Below, one piece after another: positions 9,633 to 18,725 of a stretch of 64,000 nt of DNA (the stretch's first letter is position 1; the number at the start of each line of letters is the position of its first letter). The stretch is from positions 310,001 to 374,000 of the forward strand of contig NZ_QPJW01000001.1 in NCBI RefSeq assembly GCF_003337355.1, given 5' to 3'. A program made the translations under genes and the position numbers. The stretch is from Fontibacillus phaseoli. GTDB taxonomy: Bacteria; Bacillota; Bacilli; Paenibacillales; Paenibacillaceae. Below the pieces are notes generated by a model. It saw nothing but the letters and a program-made list of their open reading frames with translations, did not search any database and was not told the DNA's origin.

Positions 9633-9697
9633 CCCGGTTCCCCCTTCCGTGCGTAACCTGATTTCAAACCATCTATTTAAATATGTATGCATCTTGA

Positions 9698-10354
9698 ATG
9701 GATCTTCATGACCTATCACGAACAGATTCTTTAAAGATTGGGGCGTTCGGGTTGAAGAGGGAATATATCATTACATCGATTGTATCCGCCGTTATCGGAG
9801 CCGGGCTTATGCTTCTGGCCTTAGGGGGAAGCCATCCCCGGGGAATCGAAGGCTGGGTTCCGATAAACGAAAGCGTCGCCTCCGCAATGTCTGCAAAGGA
9901 CGGGAGCGCGGCAGAAGTTCAGGCTGAACCGGCGAAAACGCAAGGCGGCAAAGCGACGGGTGAGAACACTCCAGCATCTGCAGTTGCTGCGGATGCGGGG
10001 AATCCGTCAAGCGCGGCTCCTGGAACGCAGGAAGCTTCCGAAGCTGCAGGTACGGCCGTAGCCCCCCTTGGGGCGAACGGTACGGCAGGGACGCCGGCAG
10101 CCCCCGGGACGAGCGGCACGTCCGCGAACCCGACGGAAGGAGACCTGCAGCGGGAACAAAGCGGGTTGATTAGCATAAACACCGCCGGGACGACCGAACT
10201 GCAGGAAATCCCCGGCATCGGGGAGAAGAAAGCGCAGGCGATCATCGATTACCGGAATGCGCACGGCCCCTTCAAGTCTGTGAACGAACTGACTGAAATA
10301 AAGGGCATCGGAGATAAAATGCTGGAGAAGATGAAGCCTCATATCAGGCTGTAA
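9698..10354 (+). CDS. comEA: ComEA, DNA receptor of the competence machinery
   Basis: 218 residues: a membrane anchor at about 24-44 (ITSIVSAVIGAGLMLLAL), a long Ala/Gly/Thr/Pro-rich linker (about 55-150), then a C-terminal pair of helix-hairpin-helix motifs (INTAGTTELQEIPGIGEKKA and FKSVNELTEIKGIGDKML) that bind double-stranded DNA at the cell surface. The linker lies where other ComEA proteins carry an SLBB-type domain. The start is uncertain: ATG 9698 lacks a clear ribosome site, and TTG 9752 after GGGGCG is an alternative that still keeps the anchor. First gene of comEA-comEB. Confidence 0.93.
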   Translation: MDLHDLSRTDSLKIGAFGLKREYIITSIVSAVIGAGLMLLALGGSHPRGIEGWVPINESVASAMSAKDGSAAEVQAEPAKTQGGKATGENTPASAVAADAGNPSSAAPGTQEASEAAGTAVAPLGANGTAGTPAAPGTSGTSANPTEGDLQREQSGLISINTAGTTELQEIPGIGEKKAQAIIDYRNAHGPFKSVNELTEIKGIGDKMLEKMKPHIRL

Positions 10355-10373
10355 AGATGGGGGACATGTCAGG

Positions 10374-10892
10374 ATGAATCCGGATCAACGCAAGGATTGG
10401 GATACTTATTTCATGGATATCGCTTATATGGTATCCACTCGCTCACGGTGCAGCCGCCGGCATGTCGGCGCTGTGCTGGTCCAGGGCAAGAAGCTGCTGG
10501 GAACGGCGTACAACGGCGCCCCTTCGGGCGTGCCCGATTGCTCCGAAGCCGGCTGCATGATCGCGGAAGACTATGAGCTTGCCGTCGAAAACGGGCAGGA
10601 AATCATGATCAAAAAACAGCGCTGCGTCCGCACGATCCATGCCGAACAAAATCTGCTGCTGTTTACCGACCGCATCGACCGCGAAGGCTCCAGCGTGTAC
10701 GTCACGGACGAACCCTGCTGGACTTGCGCCAACATGTTGGCGAACAGCGGGATAACGGAGATCGTGTACCACCGGCCTTATCCTAAGGACACCGGAAAGG
10801 TGACGGCGATGATGAGCCAGAAAGGCATCGTTTTCCGGCGCCTGGAATCCTATGATCCGCCGCGGGAAACGGCCACGGAAATCGAGAACTGA
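10374..10892 (+). CDS. comEB: ComEB, dCMP/deoxycytidylate deaminase family
   Basis: 172 residues of the zinc-dependent cytidine/deoxycytidylate deaminase fold. Zinc ligands and the catalytic Glu are in HAEQNLL, with the second zinc pair in PCWTCANML. It lies 19 bp after comEA, as in Bacillus. A strong terminator follows at 10924, so comEC must have additional transcription or readthrough. ComEB is reported as dispensable for DNA uptake itself. Confidence 0.95.
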   Translation: MNPDQRKDWDTYFMDIAYMVSTRSRCSRRHVGAVLVQGKKLLGTAYNGAPSGVPDCSEAGCMIAEDYELAVENGQEIMIKKQRCVRTIHAEQNLLLFTDRIDREGSSVYVTDEPCWTCANMLANSGITEIVYHRPYPKDTGKVTAMMSQKGIVFRRLESYDPPRETATEIEN

Positions 10893-10923
10893 GCATGACC
10901 GGAAATACTTACAAGATGAAGGA

Positions 10924-10960
10924 AGAACCTCATCTGCTTGATGCAGATGAGGTTCTTTTT
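10924..10960 (+). terminator. Strong intrinsic terminator after comEB
   Basis: 14-bp perfect stem AGAACCTCATCTGC / GCAGATGAGGTTCT with loop TTGAT, followed by TTTTTG. It separates comEB from comEC. Confidence 0.92.
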
Positions 10961-10991
10961 GTTTCGCATATGAAGAAGGGGAGGGGTAGGG

Positions 10992-13631
10992 ATGGAGCGC
11001 AGACCTTTGGCGGCTATCGCCTGCTGTTGGATTCTCGGTAATGGTTTGTCTTGTTTGTACGACGGAATAACCTTTTGGCTGCTCTGGGGCGGCATTTCTT
11101 TGATGGCACCGCTGCTCTCAACAGTCGGCCGGTTTCCTTGGAGGCGGCTTCTGGTCCTGTGGATACTATTTTCGCTCGGAGCGGCCTATTGGGCTAATAA
11201 CGACGGAAGCAACGTCAGCGCTATTGAAGCCCGGTCGAAATATATATCCCCTGAGAATAGTGGGATGATGGAATTGGAAGGGATCCCGGTCCAAGTGGAA
11301 GGGAGGATTGTGTCGACCGTGGATATCGACGGGGATCGTGCGGCGTTTACGCTACGGCTCAGCGGATATTCTTTTACTGGCGAGTCCAATGGTGAGCGTG
11401 CTTCTAGGGAACGGAAGGAGCCATGGCACGAAAGTAAAGAAAAGGTCGCCGTGCAACTAAGATTATCTTCGCAATCCGAACTGGCGACCGCGGCGTCATG
11501 GAAGCGAGGTCAGATATTTGTCATTGGCGGTACCTTGGAGCGTCCTGGAGACGCCCGGAATTTTGGCGGCTTTGATTACCGCAACTACTTGCGTAATCAG
11601 AGAATTCACTGGCTGCTAAAGACGAAAGGGGCTTCCGGCGTCATAAGCGAATCGCCGAATCATTTCAGTTTTACTGCAGTATTGGGAAAGGTCGACAGTT
11701 TAAGGGACCGGCTGGGGGTTACAGTAGGAAAACTCTTTCCGGGCTGGCAGGCCGGTTATATGAAAGGATTGATCATCGGCCTAGCCGATGATCTGGAGCC
11801 CGAGAAGTACGCACAGTTCACCAATCTGGGGCTGACGCATATTCTGGCAATTTCGGGAAGCCATGTCGCGATTAATGTAGGCCTGCTGTTTGGTCTGCTC
11901 CGCCTGTGCCGGATCACCCGCGAGACCGCGATATGGATCGTACTGGGATTTGTTCCCGTCTATGTACTGCTGACAGGTTTTTCTCCCTCGGTTATCCGAT
12001 CGGGGATCATGACGATGCTGGGTCTTTATCTCCTGCGCCGTGGTCTTCTGAAGGACGGATTAAACGTCCTGTCCGCTGCCGCTTTGCTCATGCTGCTGTG
12101 GGACCCGTATTATCTGCTAAATGTGAGCTTTCAGCTCTCTTTTGTGGTCACGGCCGGGCTAATCGTATTCGTGCCGCTGCTGTCGCCTTATTTCCGCTGG
12201 TTGCCTGAGCGCCTGAGGGGAGCGGCCGCGATCACGGTGGCCGCCCAGCTCGTTTCTTTTCCGGTCACGATCTACTACTTTAACCAGTTCTCATTGCTTT
12301 CGTTGGTAGCGAATATGGTGATCGTTCCGCTTGTCAGCCTGATCGCGCTGCCGGTCGGAACGGCGGCTCTGTTAGCCAGCGGAGTCTGGCTCCCGCTCGG
12401 ACAATGGATTGCCTATCCCGTACGCTTGTTGAACTCGCTTACTTTCACCGCTACGGCATGGCTGACTGACCGCAGCGGATTCATGACCTATTGGAAGTCA
12501 CCATCGCTGCTATGGATTACCATCTTTTACGGCCTCGCCTACTGGCTCTTGCGCCGGGGAGCACACAAAACGGCGGCCCAGCCATATTCAGCATTCTCTG
12601 CTGCTTCCGTAGATGACACGGTCCCGCTCCCACCCTATCCGGGAGCGAAGCTTCCGCATGTTGCGACCCTTACCCGGCTCAAATCATCCTGGAAGCAACT
12701 TTGCTTATCATGCATTTTGATAGCAGGATTCGCGGGATTGCTTGTTACCGGCTACCAACCCGCCAATGCAAAGGGAGTTGGCCATGTCCAGTTTATCGAC
12801 GTCGGGCAGGGCGATTGCGCCTTAATAACTACGCCGACAGGAATTAATATCTTGGTGGATGGAGGAGGAACCGTGTCGTTTCGTAAACCCGGCGATGCTT
12901 GGCGCAACCGGAAGGAGCCGTTTGAAGTAGGGGCCAAAACGGTAGTTCCTCTGCTCAAAAAAAGAGGAATCCACCGCTTGGATGCCGTTATACTGACCCA
13001 CGGAGACCAGGATCACATCGGCGGTCTGCAGGCGGTTGTCGAACAATTCCCGGTGGAGGCGCTCCTGTTTAACGGAAGTCTTGCCGCCTCCGCGACAATG
13101 AATAAGCTGATGGCGACCGCCAATGCCGGAAACATCCCGGTGTATGCGGCTCACCAAGGTATGAAACTAACGCCGGACGAGGCCACGACGATTGAGTTTC
13201 TGGCACCTCCGGATGAACCGGTTTTTTCAGGCGTTCCTTATGTGGAAGAGCAAAACCACCGATCCCTGGTTTTCCGGCTTGAAATGGAGGGAGCCTCATT
13301 TTTGTTTACTGGGGACATGGATGTATCGGCGGAAAGGAAAGTGCTTGCGCTAGAATCGGGAAAACGGCTACTGCTACCGTCTCCCGTTGACGTATTGAAG
13401 GTGGCGCACCATGGAAGCAAGACATCTACCTCCGCGGAGTGGCTTGCGCGGCTGCAACCGAAGCTGTCCATCATTTCAGTCGGAGCCTCGAATAGCTACG
13501 GCCATCCGAATGCCGGAGTTATGGAACGGCTTGAAAGAGCGGAGAGTTTTATATACAGAACAGACCTGCAGGGTGAAATTCAAGTGAAGGTGAAATCGGG
13601 AACCCTGTGGATACGTCGCAAATTGGAATAG
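10992..13631 (+). CDS. comEC: ComEC/Rec2, DNA channel protein for transformation
   Basis: 879-residue polytopic membrane protein. N-terminal helices (about 5-65) lead into an OB-like external domain, then the competence core, including the conserved GLTHILAISGSHVAIN stretch and many helices. A C-terminal metallo-beta-lactamase domain begins near residue 600 (VQFIDVGQGDCALI, ILTHGDQDHIGGL, FTGDMD, VAHHGSKTS). It is thought to pass single-stranded DNA into the cell; the C-terminal domain may degrade the other strand. ATG 10992 with GGGGAGGGG upstream. Despite the terminator after comEB the gene keeps the usual order. Confidence 0.96.
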   Translation: MERRPLAAIACCWILGNGLSCLYDGITFWLLWGGISLMAPLLSTVGRFPWRRLLVLWILFSLGAAYWANNDGSNVSAIEARSKYISPENSGMMELEGIPVQVEGRIVSTVDIDGDRAAFTLRLSGYSFTGESNGERASRERKEPWHESKEKVAVQLRLSSQSELATAASWKRGQIFVIGGTLERPGDARNFGGFDYRNYLRNQRIHWLLKTKGASGVISESPNHFSFTAVLGKVDSLRDRLGVTVGKLFPGWQAGYMKGLIIGLADDLEPEKYAQFTNLGLTHILAISGSHVAINVGLLFGLLRLCRITRETAIWIVLGFVPVYVLLTGFSPSVIRSGIMTMLGLYLLRRGLLKDGLNVLSAAALLMLLWDPYYLLNVSFQLSFVVTAGLIVFVPLLSPYFRWLPERLRGAAAITVAAQLVSFPVTIYYFNQFSLLSLVANMVIVPLVSLIALPVGTAALLASGVWLPLGQWIAYPVRLLNSLTFTATAWLTDRSGFMTYWKSPSLLWITIFYGLAYWLLRRGAHKTAAQPYSAFSAASVDDTVPLPPYPGAKLPHVATLTRLKSSWKQLCLSCILIAGFAGLLVTGYQPANAKGVGHVQFIDVGQGDCALITTPTGINILVDGGGTVSFRKPGDAWRNRKEPFEVGAKTVVPLLKKRGIHRLDAVILTHGDQDHIGGLQAVVEQFPVEALLFNGSLAASATMNKLMATANAGNIPVYAAHQGMKLTPDEATTIEFLAPPDEPVFSGVPYVEEQNHRSLVFRLEMEGASFLFTGDMDVSAERKVLALESGKRLLLPSPVDVLKVAHHGSKTSTSAEWLARLQPKLSIISVGASNSYGHPNAGVMERLERAESFIYRTDLQGEIQVKVKSGTLWIRRKLE

Positions 13632-13641
13632 TTAAGCAAGA

Positions 13642-13667
13642 GTCTCGTATGCGACGAGGCACTTTTT
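13642..13667 (+). terminator. Terminator after comEC
   Basis: 7-bp stem GTCTCGT / ACGAGGC (one G-T pair), 5-nt loop, then ACTTTTT, 10 bp after the comEC stop. Confidence 0.65.
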
Positions 13668-13690
13668 AATGGGGATTTTCGAAAAATGAC

Positions 13691-13738
13691 TTTACACGAC
13701 TGATGAAACGTGATTTAATATACCTGAAACCGGTATCA
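13691..13738 (+). promoter_or_regulatory. SigA-type promoter with overlapping cre (CcpA) site
   Basis: TTTACA (13691-13696), 17-bp spacer, TTTAAT (13714-13719), then TGAAACCGGTATCA at 13725-13738. The last is a 14/14 match to the Bacillus cre consensus TGWAANCGNTNWCA. The cre box covers the expected transcription start, the usual place for carbon catabolite repression. It heads the histidine phosphatase / ABC importer cluster. Confidence 0.75.
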
Positions 13739-13831
13739 TTAATTTCAGCATTTTGTTTCATGTCGTTTCATGGAGTTTTTCCAATTGTTTCAGCAGCTGC
13801 TTAACAACAAAGCTTAACTCATGGAGGTAGA

Positions 13832-14437
13832 ATGAAGTTATTTTTAATTCGTCATGGTCAATCGATCGGCAATCTGTTTCTGGATGAAGACTTGCCGGAT
13901 TCACCCTTGACTTCAACAGGTCTGTTGCAGGCCGATAAGGTTGCGTCATTTCTCGGCCGTAAGTCGGTGACAAGGATTGTATCCAGTCCGTTGATCCGTG
14001 CCATGCAAACGGCCAAGCCGCTCTCGGATCTGCTATCTATCCCGGTAGAGATATGGATGAATCTGTATGAATACAGGGAGGGGCCAGCTTTTTATAGCCT
14101 GCCTCGTAAAGAGATCCAGAAGTTTGTACCGGATGTCATGCTGCCGGAAGAAATCCTTGAGCCGGGTTGGAGCTGTCCGGGTGACGAAAACCGGGAGACT
14201 GTCGAGAATCGCGCGAAATCGATAGTCGAACAGCTACGCCTCTCTACGGATGATAGCATCGCCCTTTTTGCTCACGGCATGTTGATCGACTTCCTGATCC
14301 GTGAAATTTTGCAGCTTTCGAATGGATCGAATATTCATTTTGTTCAAGCCAATACCTGTATTAACTGCTTTGATCTGAACGAGAACGAGGTTAAGGTTTT
14401 GAGCTTGAATCAAACGGAACATCTGTGCTGCCATTAG
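13832..14437 (+). CDS. Histidine phosphatase family protein (copy 1)
   Basis: 201-residue phosphoglycerate-mutase-like phosphatase. The phospho-accepting His is in FLIRHGQSIGN (residues 4-14), the SSPLIRAMQTA arginine loop follows, and the second His is in ALFAHGML. ATG 13832 has GGAGGT upstream. It is the first gene behind the cre-controlled promoter and precedes a second phosphatase and a sugar importer. The substrate is unknown; a sugar phosphate or phosphosugar-nucleotide is an inference from context only. Confidence 0.88.
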   Translation: MKLFLIRHGQSIGNLFLDEDLPDSPLTSTGLLQADKVASFLGRKSVTRIVSSPLIRAMQTAKPLSDLLSIPVEIWMNLYEYREGPAFYSLPRKEIQKFVPDVMLPEEILEPGWSCPGDENRETVENRAKSIVEQLRLSTDDSIALFAHGMLIDFLIREILQLSNGSNIHFVQANTCINCFDLNENEVKVLSLNQTEHLCCH

Positions 14438-14492
14438 AATTCTTATCAAACTAGAAACATCGCTTTTATTGGCGAGAGGAGATGAACCATCC

Positions 14493-15116
14493 TTGCATTT
14501 ATACGTAATCAGGCATTCTCAATCGACAATGAACATTGGTATGGGAGGAGGAGCTAACTGCGGCTTGTCCCCAATCGGGTTATGGCAGGCAGAGCAAATC
14601 CCCCAATTTTTCGACGATATTCCAATCAAGGCCATATTCTGTAGTCCGTTGAAACGGGCAGTCTTGACCGCGACACCCCTGGCTAATCATAAAAATATGC
14701 CGATTATTTTGGTTCCGCAAATGTCGGAAGTATTTAACGGGGATTGGCCGGATTATCGCGATTATCCGTGGGAAAGCTGCGAACAAATTGTAAGCGATTT
14801 CCCGAATACGGAGTTCCTGCATTCCCACGACCTTTCCCAATCCTGGTGGCCTGTTTGGCCTGAAACTTTTCCTCAGGTCCGGGTGAGAGTTCAATCTTTC
14901 TTTGATGCGGAGATCGCTCCCTTTTTAGGGACGGATGAGCACATTGTCGTCTTTGGGCATGGGCAATCCACCGCAGACTTGAAGCAAGTCGCCAATCCTG
15001 GCGATATCATTCCCGTTTACAATGCAGGGATCGTTGAATTTATAATGGACGGTGAGGGCAAGTGCTTGTCCGCTGAAGTGCATACCGGCCATCTGGGGCC
15101 GCACGTATCCGATTAA
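14493..15116 (+). CDS. Histidine phosphatase family protein (copy 2)
   Basis: 207 residues in the same superfamily as the preceding gene but clearly diverged: the signature reads YVIRHSQSTMN (RHS instead of RHG), with the arginine loop CSPLKRAVLTA and the second His in VVFGHGQST. I chose TTG 14493 because GAGAGGAG lies at 14474-14481; an in-frame TTG at 14469 would start inside that ribosome site. It is followed 22 bp later by the solute-binding lipoprotein gene. Two unlike phosphatases at the head of an importer operon is unusual; the substrate is unknown. Confidence 0.85.
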   Translation: MHLYVIRHSQSTMNIGMGGGANCGLSPIGLWQAEQIPQFFDDIPIKAIFCSPLKRAVLTATPLANHKNMPIILVPQMSEVFNGDWPDYRDYPWESCEQIVSDFPNTEFLHSHDLSQSWWPVWPETFPQVRVRVQSFFDAEIAPFLGTDEHIVVFGHGQSTADLKQVANPGDIIPVYNAGIVEFIMDGEGKCLSAEVHTGHLGPHVSD

Positions 15117-15138
15117 TTTATGATAATGGGGGATTTCC

Positions 15139-16422
15139 ATGTTGAAAAAAACAATCAGTGTCATCGCAGCTTGCACACTAGTGTTAGCGCTTACAGCCTG
15201 CGGTCCGAAACGTGAAGCCGCACCGGCTCCGGCATCAAACGGTGCCGCTCAGGAGGAAGCGGCCAAACCTGCAAAATTGATGGTATGGGCCAATGAATCC
15301 GAGAAAGAGCTCGAATCGATTCGGACAATCACTAGCAGATTCACGGCCGATAACGGGATCGAAGTCGAGGTAGTACCCGTAAACGCACGCGAACAATCCA
15401 AAACATTCTCTCTGGATGGTCCTGCCGGTCGCGGACCCGATCTCTGGTGGGCGACCCATAACTCCATGGGAAAGAACGTTCTCCAGGGTTTGGCCGAACC
15501 TTATGATCTGGATGAAGAAGTGTTGAAAAATTACTCCGAAGAAGCCATTCAAGCGGTTACGATCGATGGCAAGATTTACAATTTGCCCATGGTTGTTGAA
15601 ACAGCAGTCCTGTTCTACAACAAAAAGCTGTTGCCGGAGCAACCGGAATCCTGGAGCGATCTGGAGAAGTTTGCATCTACCTATACCGATTCTTCGCAAA
15701 ATAAATACGGCTTTCTGATTGATGGAACCAACTTCTATTATACGAATATGTTCATGCAAGGAAATGGCGGTTACATTTTCGGCTATGACAAGGATAAAGG
15801 GTACGATGTGGGAGATATCGGCTTGAATAACGAGGGGGCCGTAAAGGGAGCCCAGTTAGTGCAATCCTGGTTTGACAAGAACTATTTGCCGAAGTCTATT
15901 ACCGGGGACGTAATGGATGGTTTATTTAAAGAAGGAAAGGTCGGAGCTGTCTTGTCCGTACCTTCTTCTTTGATGAATTATGCCGGCGCGCTGGGGGATG
16001 ACCTCGGAGTCGCTCCAATTCCGAAGCTGGACAACGGCGAGCATTCACCTTCATTTTTGGGAGTTAAAGGCTGGGTTCTGTCTCCTTATTCCAAAAATAA
16101 AGAATGGGCCGCAAAGCTCGCGCTTTACATGACCAGTCAAACTTCACTTGAGAGTCATTTCAGAGTAGCCGGGGAGGTTCCGGCAACGCTGGGGATTTTG
16201 ACCAGTGATCTGATTACCAAGGATCCCTATTTCTCAGCGGTTGCGGAACAAAGCAAATACGCCACGCCTACGCCAAATATTCCGGAAATATCCCAAACCT
16301 GGGAGCCGATGAAGAACGCCTTTGTCTTCTTGTCGCAAGGCAATGACGCCAAAGAAGTGCTCGATGAAGCGGTTGACCAGATCAAAGAACAGATAAGCAT
16401 TAATAATTCATCAGCGAAATAA
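15139..16422 (+). CDS. Sugar ABC transporter solute-binding lipoprotein (maltodextrin type)
   Basis: 427 residues with a lipoprotein signal peptide: KK, a hydrophobic core, and lipobox LTAC (Cys21). The mature part follows the MalE/MdxE pattern (LMVWANESEKELESIRTITS, GPDLWWATH, YNLPMVVETAVLFYNKKLL). It is tethered outside the membrane and delivers sugar to the two permeases encoded downstream. No ATPase gene is present, so a shared MsmX-like ATPase elsewhere is likely. A 13-bp hairpin separates it from the permease gene. Confidence 0.92.
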   Translation: MLKKTISVIAACTLVLALTACGPKREAAPAPASNGAAQEEAAKPAKLMVWANESEKELESIRTITSRFTADNGIEVEVVPVNAREQSKTFSLDGPAGRGPDLWWATHNSMGKNVLQGLAEPYDLDEEVLKNYSEEAIQAVTIDGKIYNLPMVVETAVLFYNKKLLPEQPESWSDLEKFASTYTDSSQNKYGFLIDGTNFYYTNMFMQGNGGYIFGYDKDKGYDVGDIGLNNEGAVKGAQLVQSWFDKNYLPKSITGDVMDGLFKEGKVGAVLSVPSSLMNYAGALGDDLGVAPIPKLDNGEHSPSFLGVKGWVLSPYSKNKEWAAKLALYMTSQTSLESHFRVAGEVPATLGILTSDLITKDPYFSAVAEQSKYATPTPNIPEISQTWEPMKNAFVFLSQGNDAKEVLDEAVDQIKEQISINNSSAK

Positions 16423-16431
16423 TATGGTACG

Positions 16432-16462
16432 GCAGATGGGGATACTCTGTATCCTCATCTGC
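16432..16462 (+). terminator. Intercistronic hairpin between binding protein and permease genes
   Basis: 13-bp stem GCAGATGGGGATA / TATCCTCATCTGC (one G-T pair), loop CTCTG, without a T run behind it. It is better read as an mRNA 3'-end stabiliser or weak attenuator than a full terminator, and would let the binding protein be made in excess over the permeases. Confidence 0.55.
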
Positions 16463-16497
16463 TTAGTCCTCACTCGCCATCAGGGAGGTCTATTATA

Positions 16498-17796
16498 TTG
16501 AGCGAGCACGAAGAAGAGAACCGCAAAGCGGGTTCCCATAGCCCCAAAAGAGCTATGATGCTCTCGATCGTACCGGGATTGGGACAGTTTTATAACCGAA
16601 GATATTTTAAAGGAATCCTCTTTTTCATTTTAATTGCTGCATTCCTTGTCGTATTCGGCAACTTTTTGAATATCGGCTACTGGGGATTGGTCACTTTGGG
16701 GACCATGGAGGGGGTGGACGATTCCAGAATGCTGCTCATTCAGGGCATTGTATCCGTTATCCTTACTGTTTTCGCATTAGGCGTTTATTGGTTGAATTTG
16801 ATCGATGCCAAAAAGGATGCCGAGCGAATCAAGGAAGGCTGGAAAGTGACCACCTTGAGAGAAGGGTTCAAAAACGCATGGGACAAGGGTTTTCCATACG
16901 CGTTGGTAGCTCCCGGATTCTTCATGATTATTTTTGTGCTAATATTGCCCTTGATGTTTATGGTGGCGCTAGCCTTTACAAACTATAACATTTACAATTC
17001 TCCCCCTAAGTTTTTGCTAAGTTGGGTAGGAGTGAAGAATTTCTTCAATGTCTTTTCCGTTCCGATGTGGCGCAATACGTTTTTCTCCGTGCTGTCATGG
17101 ACCATTATCTGGACGCTTGTGGCAACGACCTTGCAGGTAGGCCTTGCGCTATTTTTGGCGATTATCGTCAATGATAAACGGATAAAATTCAAGAAATTCA
17201 TTCGAACCTTTTTGATTCTTCCCTGGGCGATCCCTGGTTTCGTGTCGATATTGACCTTTGCGGCCATGTTTAACGACCAGTTCGGTGCGGTCAATAATCA
17301 ACTCTTGGCCCCTCTCGGAATAAACATTCCCTGGCTTACGGATCCTTTATGGACCAAGGTTGCCATCATATTCGTCGAGGTCTGGCTTGGTTTTGCTTAT
17401 GTATTCGCCTTATTTACCGGGGTATTGCAAAGCGTTTCGTCAGACTGGTACGAAGCAGCGGAAGTGGATGGGGCCAGCAAATGGCAGAAATTCCGCAATA
17501 TCACGCTTCCCCATGTATTGTTCGCGTCCGCTCCGTTATTGATCATGCAATATACAGGCAACTTTAACAACTTTAATCTGATTTATTTATTCAATCAAGG
17601 CGGACCGCCGGTCCGGGGCCAAACCGCAGGATCTACGGATATCGTAATATCCTGGGTGTATAAGCTGACCTTTGATACGCTGAACTATAACATGGCCGCC
17701 GTTATCTCGATCATTCTGGGCGTGTTTGTCGCCAGCATTGCCTTTTTTCAATTCCGACGGACTCGTTCTTTTAAAGAAGGGGGGACTAACGGTTGA
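16498..17796 (+). CDS. Sugar ABC transporter permease, MalF/MdxF type
   Basis: 432 residues. The extra N-terminal part carries MMLSIVPGLGQFYNRRYFKG, a TM2-like GxGQFYxxxxxKG motif plus helices, as in the long Gram-positive MdxF permeases. The core begins near 140, with the EAA loop YEAAEVDGASKWQKFRNITLP and the NQGGPP element. TTG 16498 with GGGAGG at 16483. It overlaps the next permease by 4 bp (TTGA). With the lipoprotein upstream it forms a maltodextrin-type importer. Confidence 0.93.
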   Translation: MSEHEEENRKAGSHSPKRAMMLSIVPGLGQFYNRRYFKGILFFILIAAFLVVFGNFLNIGYWGLVTLGTMEGVDDSRMLLIQGIVSVILTVFALGVYWLNLIDAKKDAERIKEGWKVTTLREGFKNAWDKGFPYALVAPGFFMIIFVLILPLMFMVALAFTNYNIYNSPPKFLLSWVGVKNFFNVFSVPMWRNTFFSVLSWTIIWTLVATTLQVGLALFLAIIVNDKRIKFKKFIRTFLILPWAIPGFVSILTFAAMFNDQFGAVNNQLLAPLGINIPWLTDPLWTKVAIIFVEVWLGFAYVFALFTGVLQSVSSDWYEAAEVDGASKWQKFRNITLPHVLFASAPLLIMQYTGNFNNFNLIYLFNQGGPPVRGQTAGSTDIVISWVYKLTFDTLNYNMAAVISIILGVFVASIAFFQFRRTRSFKEGGTNG

Positions 17797-18635
17797 ACGC
17801 CAAATTAAAGTCACGGCTTGAAGTCGCAGGAATTTATCTGATTATCTTCATTATGTTTCTGGTTATTATTTATCCATTATTGTGGGTGTTCGGGATTTCG
17901 CTCAATCCGGGTACCAGTATGTACAGTGCGACGATTATCCCTAAAAATGCTTCGTTAGAGCATTATAGATGGCTGTTTACCAATCAGGATAGCAATTATT
18001 TGCTTTGGTATAAAAACACGTTGATCGTAGCCAGCGCTAAGACTGTGCTTTCCCTGACGGTGACGCTTTTTGTAGCATACGCATTCTCGCGGTACAATTT
18101 TGTCGGGCGAAAAAACGGGCTTTATGTCCTTATGTTGATCAAGATTTTTCCGGTGTTAATGGGGATGGTTGCCATTTACATTTTGCTCAATCTGGTGGGC
18201 TTGCTCGATTCCCTAATAGGATTAACCCTGGTATACGTAGGGACTTCAATTCCGACGCATGCGTTTTTGGTTAAAGGTTATTTTGATACGATTCCGAGGG
18301 ATTTGGATGAAGCGGCAAAAATCGATGGAGCCGGCCATTTCCGTATTTTCTTCCAGATTATTTTGCCGTTGGCCGTTCCGATTGTCGCGGTAGTCGCCTT
18401 ATTTAATTTTATGGCGCCTTTTATGGATTTCTTATTACCGCGCATCGTGATCCGCAGTCCGGAAAACTATACGCTGGCACTCGGATTGTTTAACTTGGTC
18501 AATCAGGAATTCGGACAGAACTTCACGCGCTTTGCCGCGGGCTCCATCTTGATTGCCGTACCGATTGCGACCGTATTCCTTTATTTCCAGCGGTATCTGA
18601 TTAGCGGACTGACCGCCGGCGCTTCAAAAAGCTAA
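17793..18635 (+). CDS. Sugar ABC transporter permease, MalG/MdxG type
   Basis: 280-residue membrane permease with EAA loop LDEAAKIDGAGHFRIFFQIILP and the C-terminal ending RYLISGLTAGASKS. TTG 17793 overlaps the stop of the preceding permease, which implies coupled translation. It forms the importer with the genes at 15139 and 16498. An imperfect 10-bp hairpin without a T run follows. Confidence 0.94.
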   Translation: MNAKLKSRLEVAGIYLIIFIMFLVIIYPLLWVFGISLNPGTSMYSATIIPKNASLEHYRWLFTNQDSNYLLWYKNTLIVASAKTVLSLTVTLFVAYAFSRYNFVGRKNGLYVLMLIKIFPVLMGMVAIYILLNLVGLLDSLIGLTLVYVGTSIPTHAFLVKGYFDTIPRDLDEAAKIDGAGHFRIFFQIILPLAVPIVAVVALFNFMAPFMDFLLPRIVIRSPENYTLALGLFNLVNQEFGQNFTRFAAGSILIAVPIATVFLYFQRYLISGLTAGASKS

Positions 18636-18643
18636 TTCATGCC

Positions 18644-18678
18644 TGGAGCCCGGTAGCGATTATAGACGCCGGGCTTCA
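18644..18678 (+). terminator. Hairpin after the permease operon
   Basis: TGGAGCCCGG / CCGGGCTTCA, 10 bp with one G-T pair and a 15-nt loop. No T run follows, so termination may be partial and the MgtC gene could be reached by readthrough. Confidence 0.45.
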
Positions 18679-18725
18679 AGCGTTCTAGGTAAATTGCAAC
18701 CGACAAAGGATGTGTAGTATGGCTT

